Assembly: GCA_025351745.1 (NCBI GenBank)
Contig: JANXVI010000047.1
Coordinates: 1-36,990, forward strand
Source of the DNA: Rhodoferax sp.
Lineage (GTDB): Bacteria > Pseudomonadota > Gammaproteobacteria > Burkholderiales > Burkholderiaceae_C
Length of the DNA stretch: 36,990 nt
Reading direction: 5' to 3'
Under the pieces are notes generated by a model, which saw nothing but the letters and a program-made list of their open reading frames with translations, was not told where the DNA came from and searched no databases. A program made the translations under genes and the position numbers. Of this stretch, positions 7,404 through 16,457 are shown piece by piece; positions within the stretch are counted from its first letter, which is position 1, and each line of letters begins with the position of its first letter.

Positions 7404-8626
7404 GGCGCGACCATATTGCGCGGTAGGTCGCGTTTAATCGCTGCTTCTTTCACTGGCAAATTGATCAGCGCCGCGGCTACGCCCAAGGCAATGGCGATAT
7501 ACCAGACGATGTCGTAACTGCCCGTCTTGTCATACAGGAAGCCGCCCAGCCATACGCCCAGGAAAGAGCCGATTTGGTGGCTGAAGAACACAAAGCCACC
7601 CAACATCGATAAATGCGCCACCCCGAATATCTGCGCCACTGTGGCGTTGGTGGGGGGAATAGTCGACAGCCACAGCAACCCCATGACACTAGAAAAAACA
7701 TACACACTGGCGGGTGTCAGGGGTGCCAGCAAAAACAGGCTGATGGCAATTGCGCGGGCGAAATAGATGAATGCCAATATGTTTTTCTTCTGCATTTTTT
7801 GCCCTAACACCCCTGCCGCATAGGTGCCAAACACATTGAACAAACCAATCAACGCCAGTGCGTAACTGGCTACCTGGGGCGACAAACCCTTGTCCTTTAA
7901 ATAGCTGGGCATGTGGACGCCGATAAACACCACCTGGAAACCGCATACAAAATAACCCGCCATCAGCAACTGAAAGCTGGGGTATTTGATGGCTTCGCGC
8001 AACGCTTGGGCAATGGTTTGATCGCGTGCCGGGGCTGATGCGCCGCCGTACCCTGTTTCGCGCAGGCCCCAGGCGAGGGGGACCATCATCAGGGAAGCGA
8101 CACCCAGTATCACCAGCGCTTCTTGCCAGCCAAAGTGGCCAATCAAAAAACCTTCTGCGGGGACCATCAAGAACTGGCCGAAAGACCCCGCGGCCGCCGC
8201 GACCCCCATGGCCCAAGAGCGCTTTTCGGCGCTCACATTGCGGCCAATGACTCCATAGATGACAGCGTAGGTAGTGCCCGCCTGCGCCATGCCAATCAGC
8301 ACGCCGGTGCTGAGCGCAAATGACAGCGGAGAATCGGCGTGGGCCATGCCCAAGAGCCCCAGCGCGTACAGCAGCGACCCCACGACGAGGACGAAAAAGG
8401 CGCCAAAACGGTCGGCCGCCATGCCAGCAAAAATACCGGCTATGCCCCAAGCCAGATTCTGGATGGCAATGGCCAATGCAAAAGTCTCCCGGGTCCAGCC
8501 ATGCTCTTGCGTGATGGGCTGCAGCCACAGGCCAAATCCATGGCGAATGCCCATCGACAATGTCACGATGGCGGCGCCGCAGGCCAGTACCTGGACGATG
8601 GATAGCGGTTTGTGGGATGCTTGCAT
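7400..8626 (-). CDS. Major facilitator superfamily transporter
   Basis: A 408-residue inner-membrane carrier with about 12 hydrophobic helices, starting MQASHKPLSIVQVLACGAA. It shows GLWLQPITQEHGW after helix 1 and the MFS loop 2-3 motif as GMAADRFGAFF, then ATVAQIFG in helix 10. The overall pattern resembles the oxalate/formate antiporter-like and monocarboxylate-type MFS groups in proteobacteria; the substrate is unknown. I preferred the ATG at 8626 to a start 21 codons earlier, because the extra residues are not hydrophobic or family-like and would run into the parE promoter region. Its stop overlaps the next gene. It is divergent from parE, sharing a 114 bp regulatory gap. Confidence 0.9.
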   Translation of the reverse strand: MQASHKPLSIVQVLACGAAIVTLSMGIRHGFGLWLQPITQEHGWTRETFALAIAIQNLAWGIAGIFAGMAADRFGAFFVLVVGSLLYALGLLGMAHADSPLSFALSTGVLIGMAQAGTTYAVIYGVIGRNVSAEKRSWAMGVAAAAGSFGQFLMVPAEGFLIGHFGWQEALVILGVASLMMVPLAWGLRETGYGGASAPARDQTIAQALREAIKYPSFQLLMAGYFVCGFQVVFIGVHMPSYLKDKGLSPQVASYALALIGLFNVFGTYAAGVLGQKMQKKNILAFIYFARAIAISLFLLAPLTPASVYVFSSVMGLLWLSTIPPTNATVAQIFGVAHLSMLGGFVFFSHQIGSFLGVWLGGFLYDKTGSYDIVWYIAIALGVAAALINLPVKEAAIKRDLPRNMVAP

Positions 8627-8691
8627 GGCCTGATTGTCGCCAATCCTGGTACCGAAGGGTGGGCAACTGTCAACGCTGTTCCTCGGCACGG

Positions 8692-8707
8692 CTGTATTTA
8701 TATACAG
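8692..8707. promoter_or_regulatory. LexA-type SOS box between the MFS gene and parE
   Basis: CTGTATTTATATACAG fits the LexA consensus used in E. coli and many betaproteobacteria (CTGT-N8-ACAG), with an AT-only spacer. It is palindromic except for the central four bases. It ends 33 bp before the parE ATG and would overlap the -35 region of a promoter with -10 at 8727. It could also affect the divergent MFS gene. Confidence 0.6.
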
Positions 8708-8726
8708 GCAGCCCGCAGTCGGCGAT

Positions 8727-8732
8727 TACAAT
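8727..8732 (+). promoter_or_regulatory. Candidate -10 box of parE
   Basis: TACAAT stands 8 bp before the parE ATG, so the transcript would begin at or within a base or two of the start codon, that is with almost no leader. No Shine-Dalgarno sequence is visible before the ATG, which fits leaderless translation. The -35 region is poor and overlaps the LexA-type box. Confidence 0.4.
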
Positions 8733-8740
8733 GTCGCCCT

Positions 8741-10711
8741 ATGTCCGTCAAACCAACCCCCGAATACTCCGAAGGTTCCATCCGGGTCCTCAAGGGCCTG
8801 GAGCCCGTCAAACAGCGCCCGGGCATGTACACCCGTACCGACAATCCGCTACACGTCATCCAGGAAGTCCTGGACAACGCGGCCGATGAGTCCCTGGGCG
8901 GTTACGGTAAAAAAATCAAAGTCACCGTCTATGGGGATGGATCTGTCGCCGTTGAAGACGATGGTCGCGGCATTCCGTTTGGCATGCACCCCGAAGAGAA
9001 AGCACCGGTCATCGAATTAGTGTTTACCCGCCTGCATGCCGGTGGCAAGTTCGACAAAGGCAAGGGCGGCGCCTACAGCTTCTCTGGCGGCCTGCACGGC
9101 GTCGGCGTGAGTGTGACCAATGCCCTAGCCAAGCGGCTAGAGGCCACGTCGTACCGTGAAGGCCAAGTGGCCGCCCTGGTGTTTGAAAATGGCGATGTCA
9201 CCCAGGCTTTGCAAACCCGCAAGATTGCAGACGGCGACCGCAAATCTGGCACCACGATTCGCGTCTGGCCCGATGCCAAATATTTCGAGTCCGCCGTGCT
9301 GCCCATGGCCGAACTGACCCACTTGTTACGCAGCAAGGCGGTGCTCATGCCAGGCGTCAGCGTGTCGCTGCTGATCGAAAAGACCAAAGAGACGCAAACC
9401 TGGCTGTACAAAGGCGGTCTGCGCGACTACCTGACGCAAACGCTCAATGGCGACCCGGTGATTCCGCTGTTTGAAGGCGAAGGCTTTGCCGATGCGCAAA
9501 GCGACCACTTTGCTGAAGGTGAGGGCGCATCCTGGTGTGTTGCCTTTACCGAAGACGGCCAGCCCGTGCGCGAAAGCTATGTCAACCTGATCCCCACCAG
9601 CGCCGGTGGCACACACGAGAGTGGCCTGCGCGATGGCCTTTTCACCGCCGTCAAAGGTTTCATCGAACTGCATTCGCTCTTACCCAAGGGCGTCAAGCTG
9701 ATGCCAGAAGACGTGTTTGCCCGGGCCAGCTATGTGTTGTCCACCAAGGTGCTGGACCCACAGTTCCAGGGCCAGATCAAGGAGCGGCTCAATTCACGCG
9801 ATGCGGTACGCCTGGTTTCCAGTTTTGTGCGTCCGGCCTTGGAGTTGTGGCTGAACCAACACGTCGACTACGGCAAGAAGTTGGCGGAGTTAGCGATCAA
9901 AGCCGCCCAAAGCCGGCAAAAAGCCGGCCAAAAGGTCGAAAAGCGCAAAAGCTCGGGCGTCGCGGTGCTACCCGGCAAGCTGACCGATTGTGAAAGCAAG
10001 GACATTGCCTACAACGAAGTGTTCCTCGTTGAGGGCGATTCTGCGGGCGGCAGCGCCAAGATGGGCCGCGACAAAGAAAATCAGGCCATATTGCCCCTAC
10101 GTGGCAAGGTGCTCAACACCTGGGAGGTCGATCGTGATCGCCTGTTTGGCAATACCGAAATCCACGACATATCGGTCGCCATTGGTGTCGATCCCCATGG
10201 CCCCAACGATACGCCCGACCTTACTGGCCTGCGTTACGGCAAAGTTTGCATCCTGAGCGATGCCGACGTCGACGGCTCCCACATCCAAGTGCTGTTGCTG
10301 ACGTTGTTCTTCCGGCACTTCCCCAAGCTGATCGAGACGGGTCATGTGTTTGTAGCGCGTCCGCCGCTGTTCCGGGTTGATGCGCCAGCGCGTGGCAAGA
10401 AACCTGCATCCAAGGCGTACGCGCTGGATGACGGCGAGTTAATCGCCATTCTCGACAAATTGCGCAAAGAAGGCGTTCGCGAAGGTGCCTGGAGCATTAG
10501 TCGCTTCAAAGGCCTGGGCGAAATGAATGCCGAGCAATTGTGGGACACCACCCTCAACCCCGACACCCGCCGCCTGTTGCCGGTAATGTTGGGTGCGATT
10601 GACTTCGCCCAGACCGAGGCCCTGATCACCAAGTTGATGGGCAAGGGCGAAGCCGCTGCCCGTCGCGAACTGATGGAGTTGCACGGCGACTCTGTCGAGG
10701 TAGACGTTTGA
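8741..10711 (+). CDS. parE: DNA topoisomerase IV subunit B
   Basis: ATPase subunit of topoisomerase IV, which decatenates daughter chromosomes together with ParC. The 656-residue protein starts MSVKPTPEYSEGSIRVLKGL. GHKL ATPase motifs follow: EVLDNAADE, DDGRGIPFGMHPEEK and GGLHGVGVSVTNALA. The transducer domain is next, then the TOPRIM domain with LVEGDSAGGSAKMGRD, PLRGKVLNTWE and the metal-binding DADVDGSHI. The length and the LEPVKQRPGMYTRTDNPLH start separate it from GyrB, which is longer in proteobacteria. The stop TGA shares its last base with the ATG of the transglycosylase gene (TGATG), so the two are coupled. Confidence 0.95.
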   Translation: MSVKPTPEYSEGSIRVLKGLEPVKQRPGMYTRTDNPLHVIQEVLDNAADESLGGYGKKIKVTVYGDGSVAVEDDGRGIPFGMHPEEKAPVIELVFTRLHAGGKFDKGKGGAYSFSGGLHGVGVSVTNALAKRLEATSYREGQVAALVFENGDVTQALQTRKIADGDRKSGTTIRVWPDAKYFESAVLPMAELTHLLRSKAVLMPGVSVSLLIEKTKETQTWLYKGGLRDYLTQTLNGDPVIPLFEGEGFADAQSDHFAEGEGASWCVAFTEDGQPVRESYVNLIPTSAGGTHESGLRDGLFTAVKGFIELHSLLPKGVKLMPEDVFARASYVLSTKVLDPQFQGQIKERLNSRDAVRLVSSFVRPALELWLNQHVDYGKKLAELAIKAAQSRQKAGQKVEKRKSSGVAVLPGKLTDCESKDIAYNEVFLVEGDSAGGSAKMGRDKENQAILPLRGKVLNTWEVDRDRLFGNTEIHDISVAIGVDPHGPNDTPDLTGLRYGKVCILSDADVDGSHIQVLLLTLFFRHFPKLIETGHVFVARPPLFRVDAPARGKKPASKAYALDDGELIAILDKLRKEGVREGAWSISRFKGLGEMNAEQLWDTTLNPDTRRLLPVMLGAIDFAQTEALITKLMGKGEAAARRELMELHGDSVEVDV

Positions 10712-11655
10712 TGACTAAAAAACCTCTTGCGCGTCCCGGCTCCACTGCCAATGGCTGGCGTCGTGCTGCCGCTGGCTTCCTGACGGGCGCTGCCTTGCTT
10801 GCAGGCCAGGGGGCCCACGCCGACATGTGGATCTATACCGACGCCGATGGCGTGAAGAACTTCGCGTCCAGCCAGCTCGACAAACGCTACACGCTGCTGT
10901 TCCGTAGTGTGAGCACACCCGGAGTGGCCGACACCGACTCCAATGGCGGCGCGCAATCGCAATCGAATGATGCGGCCTTGGGCAAGAGCGTGATCGCCAT
11001 GGAAATTTCTCCTGGTTTCATAGCCGTCTCGCAACACCTGCGTACGGCCGCAGATGCCAACCAGTTGGATATGGCACTGCTGCAAGCCGTCATTCATACC
11101 GAATCCCGCTTCAACTCCAGCGCGGTATCGCCCAAAGGCGCCGTCGGTTTGATGCAGGTCATGCCGGCCACGGCCGAACGCTATGGCTTGGCCACTGACC
11201 AGCGTGGCACGGTGTCCGCCAAGCTGACCGACCCCAAGACCAATATCCAGACCGGTGCGCGCTACCTGCGTGACTTGGTAAAGATGTTCCCCGGTCAATT
11301 GGAATTGGCGGTGGCAGCCTACAACGCGGGCGAAGGGGCTGTGCAAAGGGCGGGCAACAAGATCCCCAACTACAAGGAAACGCAAAACTATGTGCGCTCT
11401 GTAATGGCGTTGTACCAGCGTCTCCGCCCGCAATCCCTCATAACGCCGGCCGCGCCAACGGGTGCCCGCGCGCAGGGGCAGTCCCACGGCGCGAATACCA
11501 ATATCAATTTGCACTGGGGTGAGCAAAGCGGGCAACAGTCGGGCGATGCGCTGGCCAAAAAGGCAGGGCGCGACCCCATGCAACCCCGTGATCTGGTGAT
11601 CGGCTCGGGTCAGGTCGCCAAAGCTTCGCAGTCGCTTACAGAAATGTCGAATTAA
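10711..11655 (+). CDS. Exported lytic transglycosylase (SLT domain)
   Basis: Predicted to cleave peptidoglycan glycan strands in the periplasm. The 314-residue protein has a basic N-terminus and hydrophobic signal (about 16-37, ending AHA-D). A short DUF4124-like segment (MWIYTDADGVKNFAS) follows, then the SLT domain (about 118-235) with catalytic E131 in HTESRFNSSAVSPKGAVG, LMQVMPATAERYG and AVAAYNAGEGAV. The C-terminal ~75 residues are low complexity. It is translationally coupled to parE and lies 9 bp before parC. Why a wall hydrolase sits between the topoisomerase IV genes is unclear; a link to late cell division would make sense but is inference. Confidence 0.9.
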   Translation: MTKKPLARPGSTANGWRRAAAGFLTGAALLAGQGAHADMWIYTDADGVKNFASSQLDKRYTLLFRSVSTPGVADTDSNGGAQSQSNDAALGKSVIAMEISPGFIAVSQHLRTAADANQLDMALLQAVIHTESRFNSSAVSPKGAVGLMQVMPATAERYGLATDQRGTVSAKLTDPKTNIQTGARYLRDLVKMFPGQLELAVAAYNAGEGAVQRAGNKIPNYKETQNYVRSVMALYQRLRPQSLITPAAPTGARAQGQSHGANTNINLHWGEQSGQQSGDALAKKAGRDPMQPRDLVIGSGQVAKASQSLTEMSN

Positions 11656-11664
11656 TTAGTTTCC

Positions 11665-14052
11665 ATGACCGAACAAGCCACCCTTGCCTTGCCCCCCGAA
11701 CCGCCCCGTGATGGCGGTGATGACGAACTCAATCTAGCTACCTACGCCCAACGCGCCTACCTCGAATACGCGCTGAGCGTAGTCAAGGGTCGCGCATTGC
11801 CCGATGTGTGCGACGGCCAAAAGCCAGTGCAGCGGCGTATTTTGTATTCCATGTCGCGCATGGGCCTGGGCTTTACTGGGCCCAACGGCAACACCGGCGC
11901 ACGCCCGGTCAAAAGCGCTCGCGTGGTGGGCGACGTGCTGGGTCGTTTTCACCCGCATGGTGACCAGGCCGCGTACGACGCGCTGGTGCGCATGGCGCAA
12001 GACTTTTCGCAACGATACCCGTTAATCGATGGTCAGGGCAACTTCGGATCGCGCGACGGTGACGGTGCCGCTGCCATGCGCTACACCGAAGCGCGCCTGT
12101 CCAAGATCACGAGCCTGCTGCTCGACGAAATCGACATGGGTACGGTGGACTTTCAGCCCAATTACGATGGCTCCACCGAAGAGCCACGCCAACTGCCCGC
12201 CCGTTTGCCGTTCGCGTTGCTCAATGGCGCCAGTGGCATCGCCGTCGGCCTGGCCACCGAAATCCCTAGCCACAACCTGCGCGAGATCGCCGACGCTTGC
12301 GTGGCACTGATTAAGACAACTGCACTTACCGACGACGCCCTGGCCGTGCTGGTTCCGGGCCCCGACTACCCCGGTGGCGGACAAATCATCAGCAGCACCA
12401 GCGACATTGCCGACGCCTACCGTACCGGCCGCGGCTCGCTCAAGGTGCGCGCCCGCTGGAAGATAGAAGACCTGGCCCGCGGCCAGTGGCAACTGGTGGT
12501 GACCGAGTTGCCACCCGGCGTCAGCAGCCAGCGCGTGCTGGAAGAAATTGAAGAGCTGACCAATCCCAAGGTCAAGGCTGGCAAAAAGGCCTTGTCGCAA
12601 GACCAGACCCAGCTCAAAGCCAGTGTGCTGTCGGTGCTGGACGTGGTGCGTGACGAGTCCAACAAAGACGCCGCCGTGCGCCTGGTGTTCGAGCCCAAGA
12701 CCAGTCGTACTTCGCAACAAGAGTTGATCACTGCGCTTTTGGCCCACACCAGCCTGGAAACCTCTTCGCCCATCAACATGACCATGATTGGTCTGGACGG
12801 GCGGCCTACCCAAAAGTCGTTGCGGCAAATGTTGCTGGAATGGATTGCATTCCGTCAGGGCACCATCGAACGGCGCTCGCAACATCGCTTGTCCAAAGTG
12901 CTGGACCGCATCCATATTCTGGAAGGCCGCCAGCTCGTCCTGCTGAATATCGACGAAGTCATCGCCATCATTCGCCAGGCCGAAGACCCCAAGGCCGCGC
13001 TGATAGAGCGCTTCAAGCTCACAGAGCGCCAAGCAGACGATATTCTCGACATTCGCCTGCGCCAACTGGCCCGGCTGGAAGCCATCAAGATCGAGCAAGA
13101 GTTGTCAGAGCTGCGCACCGAGCAGGGCAAGCTGGAAGAAATCCTGGGCAACCCATCCGCGCTACGCCGTCTGATGATCAAAGAGATTGAGGCCGACGCC
13201 AAGACCTTTTCCGACCCGCGCCGCACGCTGATCCAGACCGAGAAAAAAGCGGTGCTGGAAATCAAGGTAGTAGACGAACCCGTCACCGTGGTCGTCAGCC
13301 AAAAGGGCTGGGTGCGCACCCGCACTGGCCACGGGCACGAGGCCACATCATTTGCCTTCAAGGCGGGGGATGGCTTGTATGGCGTCTTCGAATGCCGCAG
13401 TGTGGATACGGTGCTCGTGTTCGGCTCCAACGGCCGCGTCTATTCGGTGGCCGTGTCGTTGCTGCCGGGTGGCCGGGGCGACGGTCAGCCCGTTACCACG
13501 TTGATCGAGCTGGAAAGCGGCACGCAATTGCTCTATTACTTTGCCGGCCCTGCCGCAGCCACGCTGTTGCTCAGCAGCACTGCCGGCTATGGCTTCATGG
13601 CCACGGTAGACAACATGGTCTCGCGCCAGAAGGCGGGCAAGGCTTTCGTTTCTATCAACGAGGGCGAGACGCTGTGCTGCCCATCTTTGGTGTCGGGCGC
13701 GCAGGGCAAGGTTGCAGTGGCGGGTACACCGGCCACCGTAGTGCCTGCGGCCACGCATGTCGCCTGCGCGTCCACCGGTGGGCGCATCCTGACCTTTGAA
13801 ATCAGTGAACTCAAGTCCATGGCCAACGGCGGCCGCGGCCTGATGCTGATTGATCTGGAAGCCAAAGACGCCCTTGCCGGCGCCGCAGCCTACACCCGCA
13901 GCGTGCGCATCGACGGCATAGGCCGTGGCGGCAAGGAGCGCGATGAAACGCTGGAGATCCGCAGCCTGAACAATGCCCGTGCGGCGCGCGCGCGCAAGGG
14001 CAAGGCAGCGGACCTGGGCTTCAAGCCCAACGCGGTGACACGGGTCGAGTAG
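11665..14052 (+). CDS. parC: DNA topoisomerase IV subunit A
   Basis: DNA-cleaving subunit of topoisomerase IV. The 795-residue protein has the winged-helix cleavage domain with [11 protein letters not shown], the quinolone-pocket helix [17 protein letters not shown] and the catalytic tyrosine Y140 in [10 protein letters not shown]. The tower and coiled-coil region follows, then a C-terminal beta-pinwheel (about 530-770) of fewer blades than GyrA, without a clear GyrA-box. At the position matching quinolone-contacting Ser80 of E. coli ParC it has Gln101, and Asp105 where E. coli has Glu84. It is the last gene of the parE-transglycosylase-parC unit and is followed by a repeat that can form a terminator. 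Confidence 0.95.
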   Translation: MTEQATLALPPEPPRDGGDDELNLATYAQRAYLEYALSVVKGRALPDVCDGQKPVQRRILYSMSRMGLGFTGPNGNTGARPVKSARVVGDVLGRFHPHGDQAAYDALVRMAQDFSQRYPLIDGQGNFGSRDGDGAAAMRYTEARLSKITSLLLDEIDMGTVDFQPNYDGSTEEPRQLPARLPFALLNGASGIAVGLATEIPSHNLREIADACVALIKTTALTDDALAVLVPGPDYPGGGQIISSTSDIADAYRTGRGSLKVRARWKIEDLARGQWQLVVTELPPGVSSQRVLEEIEELTNPKVKAGKKALSQDQTQLKASVLSVLDVVRDESNKDAAVRLVFEPKTSRTSQQELITALLAHTSLETSSPINMTMIGLDGRPTQKSLRQMLLEWIAFRQGTIERRSQHRLSKVLDRIHILEGRQLVLLNIDEVIAIIRQAEDPKAALIERFKLTERQADDILDIRLRQLARLEAIKIEQELSELRTEQGKLEEILGNPSALRRLMIKEIEADAKTFSDPRRTLIQTEKKAVLEIKVVDEPVTVVVSQKGWVRTRTGHGHEATSFAFKAGDGLYGVFECRSVDTVLVFGSNGRVYSVAVSLLPGGRGDGQPVTTLIELESGTQLLYYFAGPAAATLLLSSTAGYGFMATVDNMVSRQKAGKAFVSINEGETLCCPSLVSGAQGKVAVAGTPATVVPAATHVACASTGGRILTFEISELKSMANGGRGLMLIDLEAKDALAGAAAYTRSVRIDGIGRGGKERDETLEIRSLNNARAARARKGKAADLGFKPNAVTRVE

Positions 14053-14060
14053 CAGTGAGC

Positions 14061-14130
14061 ATTTTTGGTAAATAGCGCTCTAGCCCTCGTGGAATATGGG
14101 CTATGCGCTACCAAGTTTGTAGCGTTTTGT
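14061..14130 (+). repeat. Dispersed intergenic repeat, copy after parC
   Basis: Best-preserved copy of an element seen several times in the window. AAATAGCGCTCTAGCCCTCG begins it, then GGAATATGGGCTATG, then the stem CGCTAC (14106-14111) and GTAGCG (14119-14124). It starts 8 bp after the parC stop. Confidence 0.75.
14106..14128 (+). terminator. Probable intrinsic terminator of the parE-parC unit, formed by the repeat
   Basis: CGCTAC and GTAGCG form a 6-bp stem around a 7-base loop, followed by TTTTGTT. The stem is short but the T-run is well placed. It is read in the parC direction only. Confidence 0.55.
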
Positions 14131-14165
14131 TCCACGCCCACCGTGCGCCGATGGGGGCGTGGTGC

Positions 14166-15329
14166 TCACCACGCAATCTGCGCAAACAAAGTCATCAGCT
14201 TCTGGCCACGGCTTGCATTGAACTGCTTCACCCAGGTGATGCGTCCCAGCGAGTGCGCACGGAAGTCTGCGAGTTGTGCATGGTTTTGCGACGCTGGGCC
14301 TTGGTGCACACACTGGTGCAAGCAAGCTCTGAGGCGGTCGTAATCTTGACGCGGTGTGTTGGGGTGTGCGTTCCTTCAAGGCGCGAAACTGCGGGCGCAA
14401 TGCGGCCGACCCAGAGAACACCAGGTCATCGGCATAACGCGTGTAGGCGGCGCCAAACACCCAGGCCAGGCCGTCCAGCCGCAAGTCCAAGCCGAAGGCG
14501 CACAGGTTCGCCAGCGCGGGCGACGTCGGTGCGCCTTGCAGCAAATGCGCGGCTCGCAGGCGCTTGGCACCCAACCAGTCCAGCCCGCCATCGTCACGCA
14601 TCCGCTCTACCACCATCTGCGCGGTGCGGTGGGTGCACAGGGTGACCAAACAGCGTGCCACCCCGGAGGGATAGCCTAGCGTGCGCCACACCGCAGCCAC
14701 CTGTGCCGCGCGGATGCTACCAAAGAAATCCTGCAAATCAAACTTGATGACCACGGCCTGACCCGCATGGGCGGCCGCGTGGGTGGCGACCGAGCGCTTG
14801 GCCACGAAGCCATGGGCCGCCTCGTGCACGGGCACGTGCTGCAGCAGGCCAGCGTGGATCGTGCGCTGCACCCGCTTGAGATCCACCTTGGGAATCTCCA
14901 GCAAACGCAATCCGCCGGTACGCTTGGGTTGCAGCTTGTAGCGGTAGTGCTCGGAGCCCAAGGGCGTCTCGGGGCTCAGCCACAGCAGCCGATCGAGTGG
15001 CAGGCCCAACCACTGCGCCAGGTCTGGCATCGTGGGTAAATCCGGCAACGCGCACATGTCCAAGCCCAGGGGGCGAGGGCGCATGCGGGCCGGTCGCTCT
15101 CGGCGAGCAGCGCACGCGCCAGGCTGCGCGCAATCCAGGTTCGGTTGGAGAAGTTCCGCATGGCCCTTGAAGATGAACGCAAAGAGGTGGCAACCAGCGC
15201 GTCGACCAGCAGGTCCAGCGTGCGCTGTTCGTGCAAGATGCACGCCTGGCGCACGCACCGAAATGACTCGGCACACAACAACCATGGGGGTGCCCCACAG
15301 TGCAAGACAGAGCAATAACGCATCATCAC
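14166..15329 (-). pseudogene. Retron-type reverse transcriptase, degraded
   Basis: RNA-directed DNA polymerase related to retron and retron-like RTs. The central frame shows the RT motifs: HYRYKLQPKRTGG with LLEIPKVDLK, VIKFDLQDFFGSI (catalytic Asp, about 14730-14755), LLQGAPTSPALANLCAF and YTRYADDLVFSG (YADD at 14425-14436). Upstream of about 15080 the family-like residues (TLDLLVDALVA, NRTWIARSLARALLAE) are in another frame, implying a frameshift. Soon after YADD the frame fails again: NTPRQDYDRLRACLHQ and LGRITWVKQFNASRGQKL, the normal RT C-terminus ending at the TGA at 14166, lie in a third reading. About 35-40 codons are missing at the junction near 14370. So the gene is broken at two points unless these are sequencing errors. 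No msr/msd RNA could be recognised upstream. Confidence 0.8.
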
Positions 15330-15434
15330 CCTGCGCTCGCAACACTCGGCGCGCAGGCGCCGGAGTCATTCTAGACGAGTGCGCAGGCCAAGCGGGTGGA
15401 GGCTGGCCAGAGGATAGTGAGCCTGCCACTACTG

Positions 15435-15492
15435 ACTAAGTGGGCTATTGGCCCTCGTATCCATTGCCCAAGCAGCTATATATTCAGTAGCA
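15435..15492 (+). repeat. Dispersed repeat, copy upstream of the RT pseudogene
   Basis: AAGTGGGCTATTGGCCCTCG followed by CAAGCAGCTATATATTCAGT. It keeps the GCCCTCGT core and a weak GCTA...TAGC pair. With the copies at 14061 and 16366 it brackets the decayed genes. Confidence 0.55.
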
Positions 15493-15792
15493 CCACTGTG
15501 TGCGGCCAACGATTTACACGGTTCCTCTGTGCTGGATTCCCTTAGCTATTCGCTAGGCTGGAGCCGTGCGGTTCTTGCATGGGACCTGTGGCGGTCATGT
15601 AGCTCACGAACGTTTGACTATGGCTTTGTTGGCGGACTTGAGGAAAATCCATTTCACACAAACTTACACGCCGATCACCTCTCCCGTATCGCCAATTTGG
15701 GAATTGAGCTGCGTATCACTGTCTACCCATATCGTGCAAGTGAACCGGAAGATGAATCAGATACAAGCGCAAACTCTAACGGCCGGGTTTAA
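15448..15792 (+). pseudogene. Possible gene remnant of unknown family
   Basis: The last ~60 codons look protein-like: FVGGLEENPFHTNLHADHL and then SRIANLGIELRITVYPYRAS, with a plausible acidic tail. The first half overlaps the dispersed repeat and has no sensible start, signal or ribosome site. The end resembles the terminal segment of DUF4279-type small proteins, but this is only an impression. If it is real it is the 3' part of a gene whose beginning is lost. Confidence 0.25.
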
Positions 15793-15893
15793 CAAGTTCG
15801 TCGAATGGACCCACAACGGCGGCCCTCGTGGTCGCCAAACTTCACAACCAAGTGCGCCGATGCTGTCCACTCAGGGCCAACGTTGAACCTTCC

Positions 15894-16110
15894 GTGACGA
15901 AGCCTGAATTTGTGCGCCTCATGAATATTCCGCAGGAGTGGGAGTCGTGGGGCATGTATCCAGAAGTACTCTACGCCTATCAACTTGAACGATTTGAAGT
16001 TGCTCACGCAAGTGCTCCCGAACATGATCGCAATGGAATGTTTCATTGGTGGCTTCGACGCAACCCTGCGAAACATCAGCTGCTTCATCTCTCCGTTTTA
16101 TTGGTCATCC
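15894..16110 (+). pseudogene. Remnant of a short conserved hypothetical protein (EHDRNG/HWWL type)
   Basis: From a GTG at 15894 the frame reads VTKPEFVRLMNIPQEWESWG, MYPEVLYAYQLERFEV and EHDRNGMFHWWLRRNPAKHQ. These fit a family of ~90-120-residue proteins of unknown function in proteobacteria that share an IP-x-EW start and an EHDR-x-G-x-F-x-WWL core. After about 16110 the frame no longer resembles the family and plausible residues appear in other frames, so the gene seems frameshifted. A separate 35-codon frame with protein-like composition (start 16267, stop 16374) lies further on and may be another scrap. Confidence 0.5.
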
Positions 16111-16365
16111 ATCGCCGCCACGGCGATATCACTGCCAGCGACGTGCTGTATGAACGCGACCAGTCCGAGAGACTATCGCTTTTCATCCACTTGCATTCCA
16201 CAGACCCCCGTCAACACCATTGTGCTGGACCCCGATCGTGGCAACCGCAATGTCTTTTGACGCAGGATGGAAACGCTGGGCTACACGCTGGACTTGCAAC
16301 GTGCGGGAGCCATGCAATCAACCGGTGAGGCCTACAAGGGACCATTTCATGAATTTCAGTCGCTC

Positions 16366-16418
16366 TTCAATTGATAGCGATATACGACCAGTCTGCGAGG
16401 GCTAGACGCCGTATTTTC
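16366..16418 (-). repeat. Dispersed repeat, reverse copy beyond the borosin operon
   Basis: Read leftward: AAAATACGGCGTCTAGCCCT, then CGCAGACTGG and ATATCGCTATCAA. It shares the CTAGCCCTCG core and the trailing GCTATCAA with the copy at 31120. It begins 40 bp after the methyltransferase stop and points the same way as that operon. Confidence 0.65.
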
Positions 16419-16457
16419 AACGAACGCTGGATGAAATACCTGAATAGGATCGCTTCA

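Noticed and set aside
8612..8740. Longer N-terminus for ParE starting at 8612
   Set aside because: The 43 extra residues would overlap the MFS start and the LexA-type box and are unlike any ParE; MSVKPTPEYSEGS at 8741 is the natural start.
10342..11583. A 413-codon open frame on the minus strand
   Set aside because: Antisense to the end of parE and the transglycosylase gene, both of which are well supported.
12022..13098. A 358-codon open frame on the minus strand
   Set aside because: Antisense to parC and typical of GC-rich shadow frames. No start context or motifs.
15330..15445. Retron msr/msd RNA upstream of the reverse transcriptase
   Set aside because: Only a short GGCGC/GCGCC hairpin was seen. 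No paired a1/a2 ends or conserved branching G context could be shown by eye.
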